NCBI GenBank assembly: GCA_007570785.1
Contig: ML660777.1
Span: 2,063,845 to 2,127,844, forward strand
Direction: 5' to 3'
DNA: 64,000 nucleotides
Origin: Antilocapra americana
Lineage: Eukaryota > Chordata > Mammalia > Artiodactyla > Antilocapridae
The notes beneath the pieces were generated by a model. It searched no databases, was not told the DNA's origin, and saw only the letters and a list, made by a program, of their open reading frames with translations. This document shows, piece after piece, positions 1 through 12,320 of the stretch. The position numbers and the translations under genes are program-made. How positions within the stretch are numbered: position 1 is the stretch's first letter; each line of letters begins with the position of its first letter.

Positions 1-460
1 CAGACAAAGGTCCATTAGTAGGCTGTGGTCTTTCCAGTAGTCATGTATGGATGTGAGAGTTGGACCATTAAGAAGTCAAAATTGCTGCTTTTGAACTGTG
101 CTGCTGGAGAAGACTCTTGAGAGTCACTTGTCCAGCAAGAGATCAACCCAGTCAATCCTAAAGGAAATCAACCCTGAATATTCATTGGAAGGATTGATGT
201 TGAAGCTGAAGCTCCAGTTCTTGGCCACCTGAGGCAAAGAGACGACCCACTGGAAAAGACCCTGATGCCGGGAAAGACGGAAGGTAGACGGAGAAGGGGG
301 CAACAGAGAATGAGATGGTTGGATGGCATGACCGATTCAGTGGGCATGAACTTGGGCAAACTCTGGGAGACAGTGAGGGACAAGGAGACCTGCCTTGCTG
401 CAGAACATGGGGTCGCAAAGAGCTGGACACGACTTGACCTCTGAACAATAACAACAACAA
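1..460 (+). mobile_element. BovB (RTE-type LINE) 3' end, cut by window edge
   Basis: The plus strand carries the C-terminal coding end of the BovB reverse-transcriptase polyprotein and its 3' tail, recognisable by the stretch encoding SNQSILKEI and by the terminal 'gtcgcaaagagctggacacgac' type sequence. It ends in an AAC-rich tail near 440-460. Frameshifts and stops break the coding frame. Confidence 0.85.
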
Positions 461-2233
461 TATCCACCCTGGGAATATTACAGCATATGTCACATACGAC
501 AACTGCTGGCTGATTCAGCTGGCCACAGTATAATTTTTACATCCAATTTCTCAGTAAACTAAGTCGCTATCAAGAAATTTAAGTCTAGCAAGTCAGATAG
601 GAGTACAGCTACCTTTGCCTACATGGCAGAGAAAAAAAAATATGTCCACTAATCCCATCGGTGTTTTCATGGCCACCTTCCAGTTCCTCCAAAGGCCTCT
701 GAGGGGCGCCTCTGAGCTGCTGGGAAGGTTGAGGCTGCTTCCCAGAACAATCTGGAGGACACAATGTCATGTTACACAATGAGCTGGCATGGATGTCCTT
801 TTTCGTGCTACAGGAGTTCCACAGGGTAGGTTTCTTAGGGATTCTATAGACTAGAAAAATGTTTGCCCGCTCCAGAATGATCTATGTATATTTTCTTTTT
901 TTGACTGTAAACACAAATACCCAAATGCATTATAAACCGTGCTTTACAGCTATCCTATCTTCATGTGTGGTGTGTCCTTGCTAAGTACTGATTTACTAGC
1001 TAGTTCCTGGACAAAACTAAATAGGTTATAACAAACTGCACTGCTACTCACCCCCTTCTCTGGACTCACAAGCCTTCTAGGCTTCACTCAGGATTAAATT
1101 TGCAGGTTTTCAGCAAATGGAAAGTATACCGGGGAGGATGGAAATTTTCCTACCCCTTCTTATTCAGCAAACTCTCAGGAAAAAACTCAGAGGTTAAAAG
1201 ACAAAAGCGTCTTTGTTTATTCTCTCCTCCAGGCATTAACTGGCTTTATAATTTTTCCAACTGAATAGTTATGTAAATTCCCGATTTCTTAAAAGCACTT
1301 TGTTGTAGGCAGCACATATTCCGAATATGCTAAAATTCCCCCACGTGGAGAGCGGCCCACAGGGCTGTGGTCTGCAAGCTGCAGAAAACTCAACAAGACA
1401 AGAGGCCTAGGACCGCCCTCACTGCCCAGAGCTCGTCCTGTCTTATCTCTACCAGGAAGAAATCATCAGGAGTTGAACTGTTAGGAGTTCTGAATTGTTC
1501 TTTCAGCAATTTAATAATAATTAACAGCTGGTCACAACATGAAGCTGGGACTAGGTCACCACACTTTCAAGAAGTATAATAGCACAGTGAAGGAGGCAAA
1601 ATAGTAGCTGGAGGGGACAGTGCTTTTTAGAACAAGGAAGGATCTGGGCACATTTACAGGAGTGGAAGGGTTCCACGAAGAGAGACCAAATGCAAGAAAA
1701 CAAAGGGATAATTATGGGCCATAATTAGGACTAGGGCCAAGAGTAGATACCCAGAGGACAGATTAGTCTTTTAGAGAGGAGAGGGTAAATTCTTCACCAG
1801 AAACAGAGGGAACAAAGAACAGATGGGCAAAGATGCCAACACTTTGAGATGAAGGAGAGGCGAGCGAGGGAGATTTTGTGCAACAGACTCGACGTTCTAG
1901 GTAATGACATGGCCAAGGCCATCTGCAGCAGGGGAGGTGAGGGGGCAAGGGTAGAGTTTTAAAGCACCTGAAGGTGGCGGGGGGGGGGGGGTCTGAAACA
2001 GTCACCAAGAGAACCGTGACATGAAATCAGCTTGACAGTTCAAAGAGGACAGATTTAGCTAGGCTGAGCAGGACTGGCACAGAATCACAGTGAAAGGGTT
2101 TTAGAGTTTTTCTGTACTATGCTTCAAAGTCTCCAAATGCTATCCAAAATAGTGATCAAGACACAGGCCTAGAGACACTCAGTAGAAGTCCAGAACAAAA
2201 ACAATGATAAACGCTACAGTATGCTGAATACTA
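461..2233. other. Intron stretch, no gene recognised
   Basis: Mixed sequence without a convincing exon. About 1600-2200 is purine-rich on the plus strand and may be an ancient LINE remnant. A 13-base G run lies at 1979-1991. Confidence 0.5.
1979..1991 (+). repeat. Mononucleotide G run (13)
   Basis: Thirteen consecutive G residues preceded by GGTGGC. It is C-rich in the SAMD5 transcript sense. Likely length-variable. Confidence 0.9.
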
Positions 2234-2300
2234 GGGCTTCCCAGGTGGCTCAGTGGTAAAAATGCATCTGTAATGCAGGAGATGCAAGAGACGTGGATTC
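2234..2300 (+). mobile_element. Bov-tA SINE, tRNA-like head only
   Basis: Starts with the typical 'gggcttcccaggtggctcag' head and stops after about 67 bp. It is joined directly to an inverted BovB piece. Confidence 0.8.
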
Positions 2301-2301
2301 T

Positions 2302-2912
2302 CATGTCCATCGAGTTGGTGATGCCATCCAGCCATCTCATCCTCTGTCATCCCCTTCTCCTCCCACCATCAATCTTTCCCAGCATCAGGGTCTTTTCCAA
2401 TGAGTCAGTTCTTCGCATCATGTGGCCAAAGAACTAGAGTTTCAGCCTCAGCATCAGTCCTTCCAATGAATATTCAGGAATGATTTCCTTTAGGATGGAT
2501 TGGTTGGATCTCCTTGCAGTCCAAGGGACTCTCAAGAGTCTTCTCCAACACCACAGTTTAAAAGCATCAATTCTTCGGCACTGGGCTTTCTTTACAGTCC
2601 AACTCCCACATCCATACATGACTATGGGAAAAACCATAGCTTTGTTGGCAAAGAGATGTCTCTGCTTTTTAATATGCTGTCTAGGTTTGTCCTTACAAGG
2701 AGCAAGTGCCTTTTAATTTTGTGGCTGCCGTCTCCATCCTCAGTGATTTTGGAGCCCAAGAAAATAAAATCTGTCACTGTTTATACTTTTTCCCCATCTA
2801 ACTGCCATGAAGTGATGGGACCAGATGCCGTGATCTTGGTTTCTTGAATGTTGAGTTTTAAGCCAGCTTTTTCACTCTCCTCTTTCACCCTCATCATTTC
2901 TTTAGTTCTTTA
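2302..2912 (-). mobile_element. BovB fragment, antisense
   Basis: Reverse complement of the BovB C-terminal coding region. The minus strand still encodes VFPIVMYGCGSWTVKKA and [13 protein letters not shown] segments, with breaks. The canonical BovB 3' end is absent at the left junction, where the SINE head sits instead. Confidence 0.85.
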
Positions 2913-2984
2913 GGTTTATAGTACATACTATGATTATAACCAGTCTACCTCAGCAACAGTCAACACCTACTAATAGCAACTGCA

Positions 2985-3190
2985 TAGCCTTCTTCTGTGC
3001 TAGGCACTGTGCTGTAGACAGCATATTTAAACGTAGTCTCCTTTCCTTCTTATCATAAGCCCACATGATGGCTGTCCTGGACTTAGTTTTACAAAGAATC
3101 TGAGGCTTTCAAGTGTAGATACCCTGAGAGCATCAAAGAGCTAATTAGTGGCAGAGCAGTTCTATTCAACAGTGAAGGCCACCCTTGTAA
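2985..3190 (+). mobile_element. MIR SINE, diverged
   Basis: Contains the MIR core 'tgtgctaggcactgtgct' and a later 'tttacaaagaatctgaggct' segment. Old and diverged. Confidence 0.6.
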
Positions 3191-3219
3191 AAGTGAGTCT
3201 GCACTCCCCATCACTCTTG

Positions 3220-3353
3220 TTTTATTTTATTTATGTATGTATTTACTTATTTTGGTTGCAGAGCATGCAGGATTCATCCAGTCAGGGACTGAACCCATGC
3301 TCCCTGCAATGGAAGTAAGGAGTCTTAACTACTGGGCCGCCAGGGAATTCCCC
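3220..3353 (-). mobile_element. CHR-type SINE, antisense
   Basis: Ends in 'ccgccagggaattcccc', the reverse complement of the CHR tRNA-like head, and begins with a TTTA-rich stretch corresponding to its A-rich tail. Confidence 0.7.
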
Positions 3354-3374
3354 CCACCATTTTTGATTGGGAAT

Positions 3375-3768
3375 GTACAGTAGTTGAATAGCATCCCCCC
3401 AAACTCATAGCCACCTGAAATCCCAGAATGTGAACTTGGAAACACAGCCTTTGCAGATGAGGTAAGCTCGGTAGATGCCATCACTGGTGTCCTTTCAAGA
3501 GGAGAGGAGACACACACAAAGAAGAAGGCCATATGAAGACAGACACCCAGAATGCAGTGATGCAGCTATTAATACAAGCCCAGTAATGCCAGGAGCCACC
3601 TGACGCTGGGAGAGGGGCAAGGAAGAATTCTCCCTTCAAGGCTTTGGAAGGGAGCATGGCCTCACCAAAACTGGGTTTTCATACTTCTGGACTCCCAAAC
3701 CGCTAGAGAGTAAATGAGTGTTGCTTTAAGCTACTCAGTTTGTGGTACAACCCTCAGAAACTAATATG
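3375..3768 (+). mobile_element. MLT1-type MaLR LTR remnant
   Basis: Resembles mammalian MLT1 LTRs: 'gaatagcatcccccc' near the start, 'ggtgtcctttcaagaggag' in the middle, and 'tttaagctactcagtttgtgg' followed by 'aaactaatatgg' at the end. Non-coding and diverged. Confidence 0.7.
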
Positions 3769-5416
3769 GAACCCTTTCTTAGAAATATATAATTTCTCAA
3801 ATAAGCTTAGGAGTATTTTTAATCACTTCATTTTCAGCAGTACATGCAAATGTTTTAAGCAAAAAGTATTTCATTTTTATTCAGGGTAAGAAATGTGCAT
3901 AATACTTACTTAGATATTATATTTAATGTCATTCATAATACATAAGAAAAATTTAACTTTAACCTATTAAATAAATGATGCCAACTATTTAATTATGCAG
4001 AAAAATATGATTTATAAAAAATACATTAAAAACTAAATACTGTGTTTCTGCATAGCCTCCATGTATATTAAGAGGCAGACTGAGATTTAACTATTTCCTA
4101 CAAGATCAAAAATATAAAATACTCAGCAGTTGGGGTGAATGTTTTTATTTTGCTTGATGTCCACTAGTTTATATACTTGAATATTTATGATTTGCTTTAA
4201 ACTGCAAGATACGAAAAAAGGTTTCAGTGACTACTTGTAATTATTTCTCCACAAATCACATACTACATCCGTGGACATTTTTATTTCCAATAAGTTAAAA
4301 ATGAATGTAAATGCCAGTATTTTTCTATTCTGCTATCAGTTATTGAAGAATTGAAGAATGAGAGTTTAACATGCAATGTAAGCATATTTGAGCTCTAAGA
4401 GGTTTTCATTTCACAGAGGAAAATATTTAAATAATTTCCAATGTATGCTTAAAGATATGTAATGAAAGAGTTACTATTCTAACCTGGAGAACTTTTTTGA
4501 CTCCTTTAACAGTTCAGAAACCTCAAGCTAGTCAACATGACAACTTCTACATTACCAGTTCTCAAACATCTGGTTTCAGGAACAATTTGTAGTTTTAAAA
4601 ACCACTGAGGATTTCAAAGAGCTTTTGTTCATGAATTGTAACTCATATACATATATACACACATATAAATAAAATAACTTGATATTTACCATATTTGAGA
4701 CTGCAAATGAGAAATATTTAAAATATTTAATTCATTTAAAAATTAAAATAGTACATTCATTATGTTAACATAAATAACATTTTTATGAAACATAAATATA
4801 TTTACCCCCAAATTAATAATAAACATGGCATTCTTTTGCATTTTTGTATATCTCTTTAATGGCTAGTTTAATAGGCTACCAAGTACTTACATCTTCCACA
4901 CTTGAACTGTGATAACATGTTGTTTTAGTTGAAATATATGAAGAAAATCTGTCATTAGAAAGAGGAAAATATTTTAATAGTTTTTTAAGGTAGACAATTG
5001 TAGACATTCTTTTGATACCATGCCAAAATTGACAATGTATCGTTTCGTAAGTCAGTTACAATGTGAAATCTGAAACCGTATCAATAAACTTTTTGTACTC
5101 CATTAATGACATGAAAATCTGTCTGTCTTCTACTATTAACAGATGCTTTCTCTTATGTGACTTGGTAATATCATGCATTAATCATTTGGAAAGTACTTGG
5201 TTCCTGAGTTATGCAAATCTTCTAAATGTTAACACTTAATCATCATTCAATGTCAAAAAAGAAACACATGCTACTATCACCACCCACCTCATCAAAAAAG
5301 GCTTCAAGTCTTGGGAAACTGTCAGTTTCACTGTGGCATACACACCTATTTGATGTTTTACTTAAATATTCAAATTTTGTCATTAACAAATATTGTCTGT
5401 TATTTTTCTTGAAATA
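3769..5416. other. AT-rich intron, no gene or repeat recognised
   Basis: Strongly AT-rich with many TAAT/ATTA and ATTTA motifs. No open frame of note and no ruminant repeat seen. Confidence 0.5.
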
Positions 5417-5607
5417 TTAGCCGCTCAGTAGTGTATGATTCTTTGTGACCCCATGGAATGTAGTCCACCAGGCTCCTGGGATTTTTCAGGCAAGAATACT
5501 GGAGTGGGTTGCCATTTCCTTCTCCAGGGGATCTTCCTAATCCAGGAATCAAACCTGGGTCTCCTACATTGCAGGCAGACTCTTTACTGTCTGAGCCACC
5601 AGGGAAA
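5417..5607 (-). mobile_element. Bov-tA SINE, antisense
   Basis: Complete antisense copy from the BovB-derived end ('cgctcagtagtgtatgattctttgtgac' type) to the tRNA-like head ('gagccaccagggaaa'). Confidence 0.88.
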
Positions 5608-7389
5608 GGTTCACTTCACTCACTTTCAAGAAATTTAGCTGCCAAATATCCAACAGGTAACCACAGTTTGTTCCGCAGTGTTCTTCTAAGTGAAAATGAT
5701 ATTCCGTGACTAAAGCAGCTAGTTGAGCTAGTAACTTAGACAACAGTAGGAGTTAATGAGAGACAAGATTCACATTTATTTCCATTTGCAACAGAAATCT
5801 TTGTGAGTGGTTATCATTTTGTCACACAAAATTTTTTTAAAAAACATGTACTCAAAAGTTGAGATTTAATAAGTTTACTAATTTCTACTGCTGCATCAAG
5901 GACATTTTAAGAGAAATGGTAATTTTTTTTTGGCCTGTGTACAAGAATGCCATAAGCACTAACGTAGTTTAGTGTCACTGCCTTGATTGGCACTAATGTG
6001 ATAGCATTTCTAAACCTAGTGGCTTCTGTGCTACTAATGTAAATGTCCACGAGGTGAAAAAGGCAAATAATGTCAAAGAGTATTGTTATGAAATGATTAT
6101 TACCTTGCAAACTACTGAGTCTTGGGGACTCCCAGGGAATCTGTAGACCACACATTGAGAACCACAATCTAAACCACTTTTAGACACCAGAGTCAAGATA
6201 CAGGTCACACACACACAAAATCACCAGTGGCTCTCAGACCAATATATCAGTCTGGAATATAATTCTGCCCTCTGCAATGATAACTCCTTCCTTACAATCA
6301 CTCTGCATTTACCTTCCTGGCTCCCTACCTGCCTCAGCCTCATGAAACTAGGAAGTCTGTATATAGTCTTTCTGCCTTGAAGGTGAGTTGACTTTCCTCC
6401 TCTGGGGAGAGGGCATGCAAATATAGCTAGGCTGGCTTGAGGGGAAGGGAAGGGCAAGGAGGAACCCTTCTCAAAGGGACTATGCTTGCCAGCCTTTACA
6501 AAAGCAAGAGCTTTTGATGGGACTTAGGCAATTCTGATCAAAAATAACCCTTTGTCTCTTGGCGTCCAGTCCCAGCTCCCTGAACACTGAAGTGTGGCCT
6601 CCACGGGGCTTTAACCTCACCTGCCAAACTGGAATGGGCAGGGAAGCAAGACAACTGTCATAATCCTCTTTAGCAATTCCTTGGAAAGCACATTTGCATG
6701 CTTAGTGGCAGCCGGAGTGAAGCACTACTCAGGGGATCTCTGCTATTTTCCATCACTCCACCTCTTCCCTGATTTTGGCAGGGGAAAGAGGGACACTTTT
6801 AAATGTCTCAAGAAAGCCACAAGGTCTGATGCTCTCATTCTGGGTTTTAAGAACCATCAGCTAACTGCCTTTAAACAAACAAACAAACACACAACAACCA
6901 CAAAAAACAGTACTTATGAAGTCTTCTGAATAATCCTCAAAATGCTGGCTTTGTCCAAATGGACTCTGAGGACATGTAAATGGGTTACCTGAAGCAGCAA
7001 AACATGTAAATAGGACTGAGTTCCATCACACAGTGGAGGTCTTTTGCACGCACACACACACTTGCTGTTATGAAGTGATACTCTTTGAGAAGGTTTGGGT
7101 GCAAAACCCAAATCAGAGGGCTTCAGACAGATACAGTTCAAGATAACCTAACGTCACGTGTCCAGAGTAAGTCCAGGGTGGCTCTGTGTGTGTGTGTGTG
7201 AGATGTTGAGGTGGGGAGGGTGGGGGGAACGGAGGACACATGGGTCTACTTTCCCAAACCAAACCAGCCTATCCTCCAGGTTTCCCTCGGCAGTCATCAC
7301 ACCCCTTCCTGCCAGGACAGAAGTGAAATCCTGGGGGAAGCAGTGCAGGGTTAGGGATCCACTCAGACTCTGGAAGGAAACTCCAGGCC
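5608..7389. other. Intron stretch with short tandem repeats
   Basis: No gene recognised. Holds a CA run at about 6208-6219, an AAAC run near 6869-6888, a CA run near 7048-7061 and a TG run at 7184-7200. Confidence 0.5.
7184..7200 (+). repeat. TG dinucleotide microsatellite
   Basis: Eight to nine TG units in 'gctctgtgtgtgtgtg'. Short, and possibly polymorphic. Confidence 0.85.
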
Positions 7390-7580
7390 TGACTACTTCC
7401 TGGATGGGTGGCCATGGACACTTAGCTGCCCTGTGCTTCTTTCTTTTCCATCTGAAATGGGAACAACATTGCTATCTACATTTCAGAGTTATTATAAAAA
7501 TTAAACGAGATAATATTTGCAAGACAGTCTAGAACAGAATCTGGCACAGTGTAAGCCAATATAAGTGTCTGAATGTTTTT
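7390..7580 (-). mobile_element. MIR SINE, antisense
   Basis: Matches the reverse complement of MIR: 'ccatctgaaatgggaacaac', then 'ttattataaaaattaaacgag', then 'ctggcacagtgtaagc'. Confidence 0.7.
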
Positions 7581-8055
7581 TCTAACACATGCCCCATAAC
7601 AGGCATGGAGTTCTATTTCTTCATTCAATCACGGAGTGATCTAAACCCACCCCTAAGGAGGCATAGATACTTAGACACATCTTCAGAACGAAAACATAAT
7701 GGATGTGCGGCAGCATTATTAAGTTAGCCATCCACAAATGTTATTAGAATAAATCATGAATAATGTGTATGCTTTAAGCACTGTCTAGCCATTGACTTTT
7801 AAAAATTTCATTTAGCTTTGTGAAGCATGCCCTCTAGAACATAACTCCCATAGCAGTCGTTCTCAGCTTGTTCAAGCATAAAGACCTCGTTTTAATTGTT
7901 TTAAAACATAAGACCCCCCCCTCCACTTCTACCACAGGGCATGTATGCACCCCCACCTCCACTACACACTCACAAAAGAGAATAACTTCATATTACATTC
8001 TTCTTACTTTCCTCCCACTCTTTGAGAAAAATTGTTGCTTTAAAAGTGACTGAGA
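7581..8055. other. Intron stretch, nothing recognised
   Basis: No exon or repeat identified; a short C-rich run lies near 7914-7922. Confidence 0.4.
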
Positions 8056-8192
8056 GGGACTTCCCTGGTGGTCTAATGGTTGGGACTCTGAGCTTTAGCT
8101 GCTGAGGATGTGGGTTCACTCCCTGATCAGGGAAAGAAGATCCCCACAAGCTGCATGATGCAGCCAAAAAATAAAGAAAAATAAAATAAAAT
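8056..8192 (+). mobile_element. CHR-type SINE
   Basis: Begins 'gggacttccctggtggtc' and ends in 'cagccaaaaaataaag' plus an A-rich AAAATA tail, as CHR elements do. Confidence 0.8.
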
Positions 8193-9919
8193 GTACGCTG
8201 TTGTATAACAAAGTGACCAAGAATTCAAGAACTCCCTCAAATAAATGTATATGAAACATATTTATGCACAAATCCACTGAGAATAGTTGGTAACCCAAGT
8301 AGGTTCCAAGACCCTTGGATTAATTCCTCAAGAGTCTGGGTTTCTCATGTTAAAGGATGCTTTCACAGAGGAAAGGGAATCATCAGAAACTAAGATCATG
8401 TAATTGAAGAAATTCAAATACCTTAAAATAAAAGATTAACCAAGTCAAAGTCAAAAGCCAGAATCTCAACTTCTTTAATACTGTGTGGTCACTCCAGTCA
8501 TGCATGGGTGAGTATGCCAGCCAAGAAGTATTTCAGTACATCTGAATAGAGCAGTATTTCAATAAGCTAAAGGCCAACATTTTTTATGACTTAAATCAGA
8601 ATAGTTTGCTTTCATCTACAATCTTCCACAGTTGAGCCTGACTATTTTGCATTGTTTACTCCTTTAGGAATCTGACCCACTGTAGCAAAAATGTTAAAAA
8701 ACAAGAGAAACAGATAATCCCATGTAGTTTCTGCAAGAATCATGTCTGGCTCCAGAGATAACAGAAAGGACCAAAATTTCCTGGAACTAATACAGATCCA
8801 TGGAAACATCCCCAAGCAAAAACAGAGAAGTTCAATGGACTGGACATCTTTCAGACAATTCAAAGCTAGGATAACAAGAGATTTCAGAAACCCCTTATTG
8901 TTGATAGGAGTTTCCCTTGTATGACATGGAACACAATCCCAAAAGCTGACTTTATGTCCCTCAGATAAAACTGAGTTATGTATACTTAACTGAGTTAAGT
9001 ATAAACATCTGCTGAAATCACATTTAGGAATCAGTTTTTCAGTTATTTTCTTCTGTGTTTCTCATTTCGAGACCTAATGTAAAATCACTTCTCACATAAC
9101 TGCATTTTGCCATCACTTTGAAGGCAGAGTTGTTTTTATTTTAGGACATCATGTGCAAAATCATGCTATTTGACACTACATTATATTCACAGATGATGCA
9201 AGTTAAATAAAGACACCTTGCTGATTTCTTAATATAGATTCAGCTAAGATTAGTTATGCATCTGCCACCTTAACATTCAGATTGAGGGGGGAAAAAGCCT
9301 TAGTTAAAAATCACACTTGCATCGGAAGCGCTTAGAATTTCATGGTTCATTTAAGAGCATCACAATCAAGAATTTAATTATGTCAGAAAAGAATGGTAGC
9401 TTCTTAACAGCCAAAATGGCACCCCCTCCATTGCTCTCGCTTCCACCGCCAAAGCGGGTCATTTTCCTTAACCTTTACGGGCTTGTCCTCTGATCTATGG
9501 AAGATGGAGTCTGATGAGATGATTTTCAGATACCCCCTGGTCTTACCATGCTGTGATTTTAAGACTTCTAGAGAAGAGACTGACAAGGTGAAGGGGAAAC
9601 AGAGCCAAGAAGCTATGGGGACTTGGCCAATTCAGTTGCTAAACAAGGCAGTATTTCCCATGATGCAGACACACACTCCACTGGCCTCTGTCAGTGGACT
9701 TGGAGCTCCCAAAGAACAACAGTTTCACCAAAACCACAATTCGATATTAACATTTAAACATCTGCCTCCTTTATTCAATCCATCCCATTGTTCATGCGAG
9801 GATCTCTATGACACCTGTTATAAAAAAAATTCAACTGAGGAAATGTGAAGATCCAATTGGCTTTTAAAATAAATAAATAAAACTTAAATAAATGTTCGCC
9901 TAGTAGAAGCAGTAGTAGT
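8193..9919. other. Intron stretch with a perfect short palindrome
   Basis: No exon recognised. Open frames of 60-121 codons (for example 9483-9848) have no recognisable protein features. The palindrome at 8981-9003 is listed separately. Confidence 0.45.
8981..9003. repeat. Perfect inverted repeat, 11-bp arms
   Basis: Arms TATACTTAACT and AGTTAAGTATA are perfect reverse complements separated by one G. No surrounding repeat element was recognised. Confidence 0.9.
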
Positions 9920-10127
9920 GTAGTGTTAGTCACTCAGTTGTATCTGACTCTTTGTGACCCCATGGACTGTAGCCAGCCAGTCTCCTCTGCCCATGGGATT
10001 TTCCAGGCAAGAATACTGGCATGGGTAGCCATGTCCTCCTCTGGGGATCTTCCCATCCCACTGATAGGACCTGGGTCTCCTGCATTGCAGACAGACTCTT
10101 TACCGTCTGAGCCACCAGGGAACCCCA
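9920..10127 (-). mobile_element. Bov-tA SINE, antisense
   Basis: Full antisense copy from 'gtgttagtcactcagttg' to 'gagccaccagggaacc'. An AGT/AGC-rich tract at 9905-9922 is the tail side. Confidence 0.9.
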
Positions 10128-10959
10128 ACAGTATGCTAGTCAATATATCACGGAACCTCAAAAAAACATGATTCCTCCCAAATAAAGTCTGTGTTACAGC
10201 ATCGGAATGGACTGAGAACTAAGGACAGAAAATTAATCTCTGTGAGGGGAAGGGGAAAGTCTCATTTTGGAATCAGCGAATCTAACAATAACTTCAGTCT
10301 GAGTAACAAAGTGCTCATGCTTCACAAGCTTCTATAAATGTAGTATAACCCTTTACAGTGCTGAGTTAAAGTTTATACCACTGAATTACTTAAAGAATAC
10401 ACGCTGGTGGTGGATAATGTTCTAATTGGTTCAATTAAAAAAATATCTGACTGGTTCCTCCACCAAACAGAAACTGAGACAGAAGCTTTAGGTACAGGTC
10501 ATTTATTTGAGAACGTGACCCCGGAGAGCAGAAATAGTGGCCAGGGAGAGTGAAAGAAACACAAGGATGAAACCGGCCACTCTATGATGTGCTGTTCGAT
10601 TCTGTAAGACGGTCAGAGAAGCCTCAGGAAATGCATTTCAGAACCATGCATGCAAGAGAAGAAAGAAGAAACTTGTAGCCCTCATCTTCTATTACCCACT
10701 TGTCAAGGTTTGCTTCGTGGGTGGCCATGTTTCTGCGCTTCAAGCTTATACATGTGGAGTGCCCAGTCAGCTCTCATAGGAGCTAGTGACAAAGTCAGAG
10801 GAGCTCCGGGCTATAAAACAAGAAGCACAGGCTTGAGCCAATGAGCTGTCAGGCTGCACCTCAGCGCTACCTGTTGAAGCCTGTGCAGAACTGTTCACTC
10901 AGCAGTGGGTGGAATAAGAAATAAGGCCAAGATGATTGGAACTGATGCACACAAGCGTC
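10128..10959. other. Intron stretch, probably old repeat in part
   Basis: No exon recognised. About 10480-10930 looks like a decayed interspersed repeat, but I cannot name the family. Confidence 0.35.
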
Positions 10960-11285
10960 AGGCATGTGTACGAATCAAGACGGGCCGCTTATGCTGCAGT
11001 AACAAATGACCCCATGATTTCAATGCATTACAACTGCAAAGATCTCTTTTTACTCATGATGCAATTCCAAGGTGGGTATGCTATGATTCTGGGACATTTT
11101 CTTCACTCTAGGACCAAAGCTGACCAATCAGTCTCCATCAAAAGCATAGCCAATCATTGTGGCTTGAGGGAAAATATTAAACTTGTAAACTATGCACAGT
11201 TTTATAAACCTTCTGCCTGGAAGAGGTCCAAATCACTTCTACTCACGTTTCATTGACTAAAACATGCCATCTGCCTAAACTTAGT
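10960..11285 (+). mobile_element. Diverged mammalian interspersed repeat, family uncertain
   Basis: Contains 'gctgcagtaacaaatgacccc' followed by 'caatgcattacaactgcaaag', a pattern shared with old mammalian LTR/DNA-type repeats. A 106-codon open frame here (10936-11256) is incidental. Confidence 0.45.
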
Positions 11286-12154
11286 TCAAAGGGCTGGAAT
11301 ATATAATGCTGCAGCAGAGAGGGGTATAATGTAGGAAGGTGACTGACAGTACAGTAACGCAGTCTATTATTCTGTACCTTCATTTTCACAGGAGAAAAGC
11401 CAAGGGTAAGAGGAGAAATTCATTTTAAGGAACCCTGTGAAAATTCTTTCATGGCACCATCTTTTCTTTGAGCACATGGCAATCAATATTTAGGAATATT
11501 AAGTCTCAATTAAAGAAACTAAATCTTTTTCCAATGAGGAAAAAAAGCATGAAGGATGCCTCATGGGGAAGGATAAGAAACCATCACACATCCTATGTTG
11601 TGAATTTCTTCATCTTATGGATGTTGAATTGATTCTCAGAAATCACAAACAACACTGACTTCTAAGGACATTAATGACAGACCAGGGCCAAGGCTTCAAT
11701 TCTCTGTATTCTCATTCCAGGGCAAAGTTGATAGGAAATATTCATCATCATTTTATATTCAAGTTACCTGAAAAATATATACACTTTACAGAAAATCTCT
11801 TTTTTTTTAATGTAACAACTTAATGTAACAATGAAATAATTTAAATAATGGGGCAAACATTCCCTGACAAAATTCAATTTATTGATAAATATCACTCCAA
11901 GTAAGCATGTCACAGTTAGAACATCTGATTTATCAGCCTGCTGACCAGAAACATTGAGGTCTTTGTATTAACACAAACTTAAGTACCATTGGAATTCTGT
12001 TAGATGAAACAACCAAGTGGGAAGAGGCAAGAGATTAGAAGAGCCTCACTGAATAAAGGGAGTCCCTATTTGGGAGAGAAAACTGTAACCTCCAAGCCTT
12101 TATTTAATTTGAGCTGCCTCAGGGGCCAATGATGAAAGGGTGGTAGACCATTCC
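11286..12154. other. AT-rich intron, nothing recognised
   Basis: No coding exon, RNA gene or clear repeat seen. Confidence 0.45.
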
Positions 12155-12320
12155 AGTCATTTATTCATTCCATCTATATTTACTGAGTGCTCATCCTGTG
12201 CACAGCACAGTTCTAGGCACTGGGCTCAATGCCTAGAAGAGCAAGGCAGCTATGTTCCCTCCCTTCATGGAGTGTACACTTTGGGGAGGGGGAGGGGTGC
12301 AGAGAATAAACAATGAGATG
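12155..12320 (+). mobile_element. L2 LINE 3'-end fragment
   Basis: Carries the L2 3' signature: 'catttattcattcc', 'actgagtgctcatcctgtgc', 'ttctaggcactgggct', 'tcatggagtgtaca' and 'gagaataaacaa'. Confidence 0.72.

Noticed and set aside
1308..1337. U6 snRNA-like words 'ggcagcacatatt' and 'atgctaaaatt'
   Set aside because: Only the first ~30 bases resemble U6; the rest of the RNA is absent, so chance or a tiny remnant.
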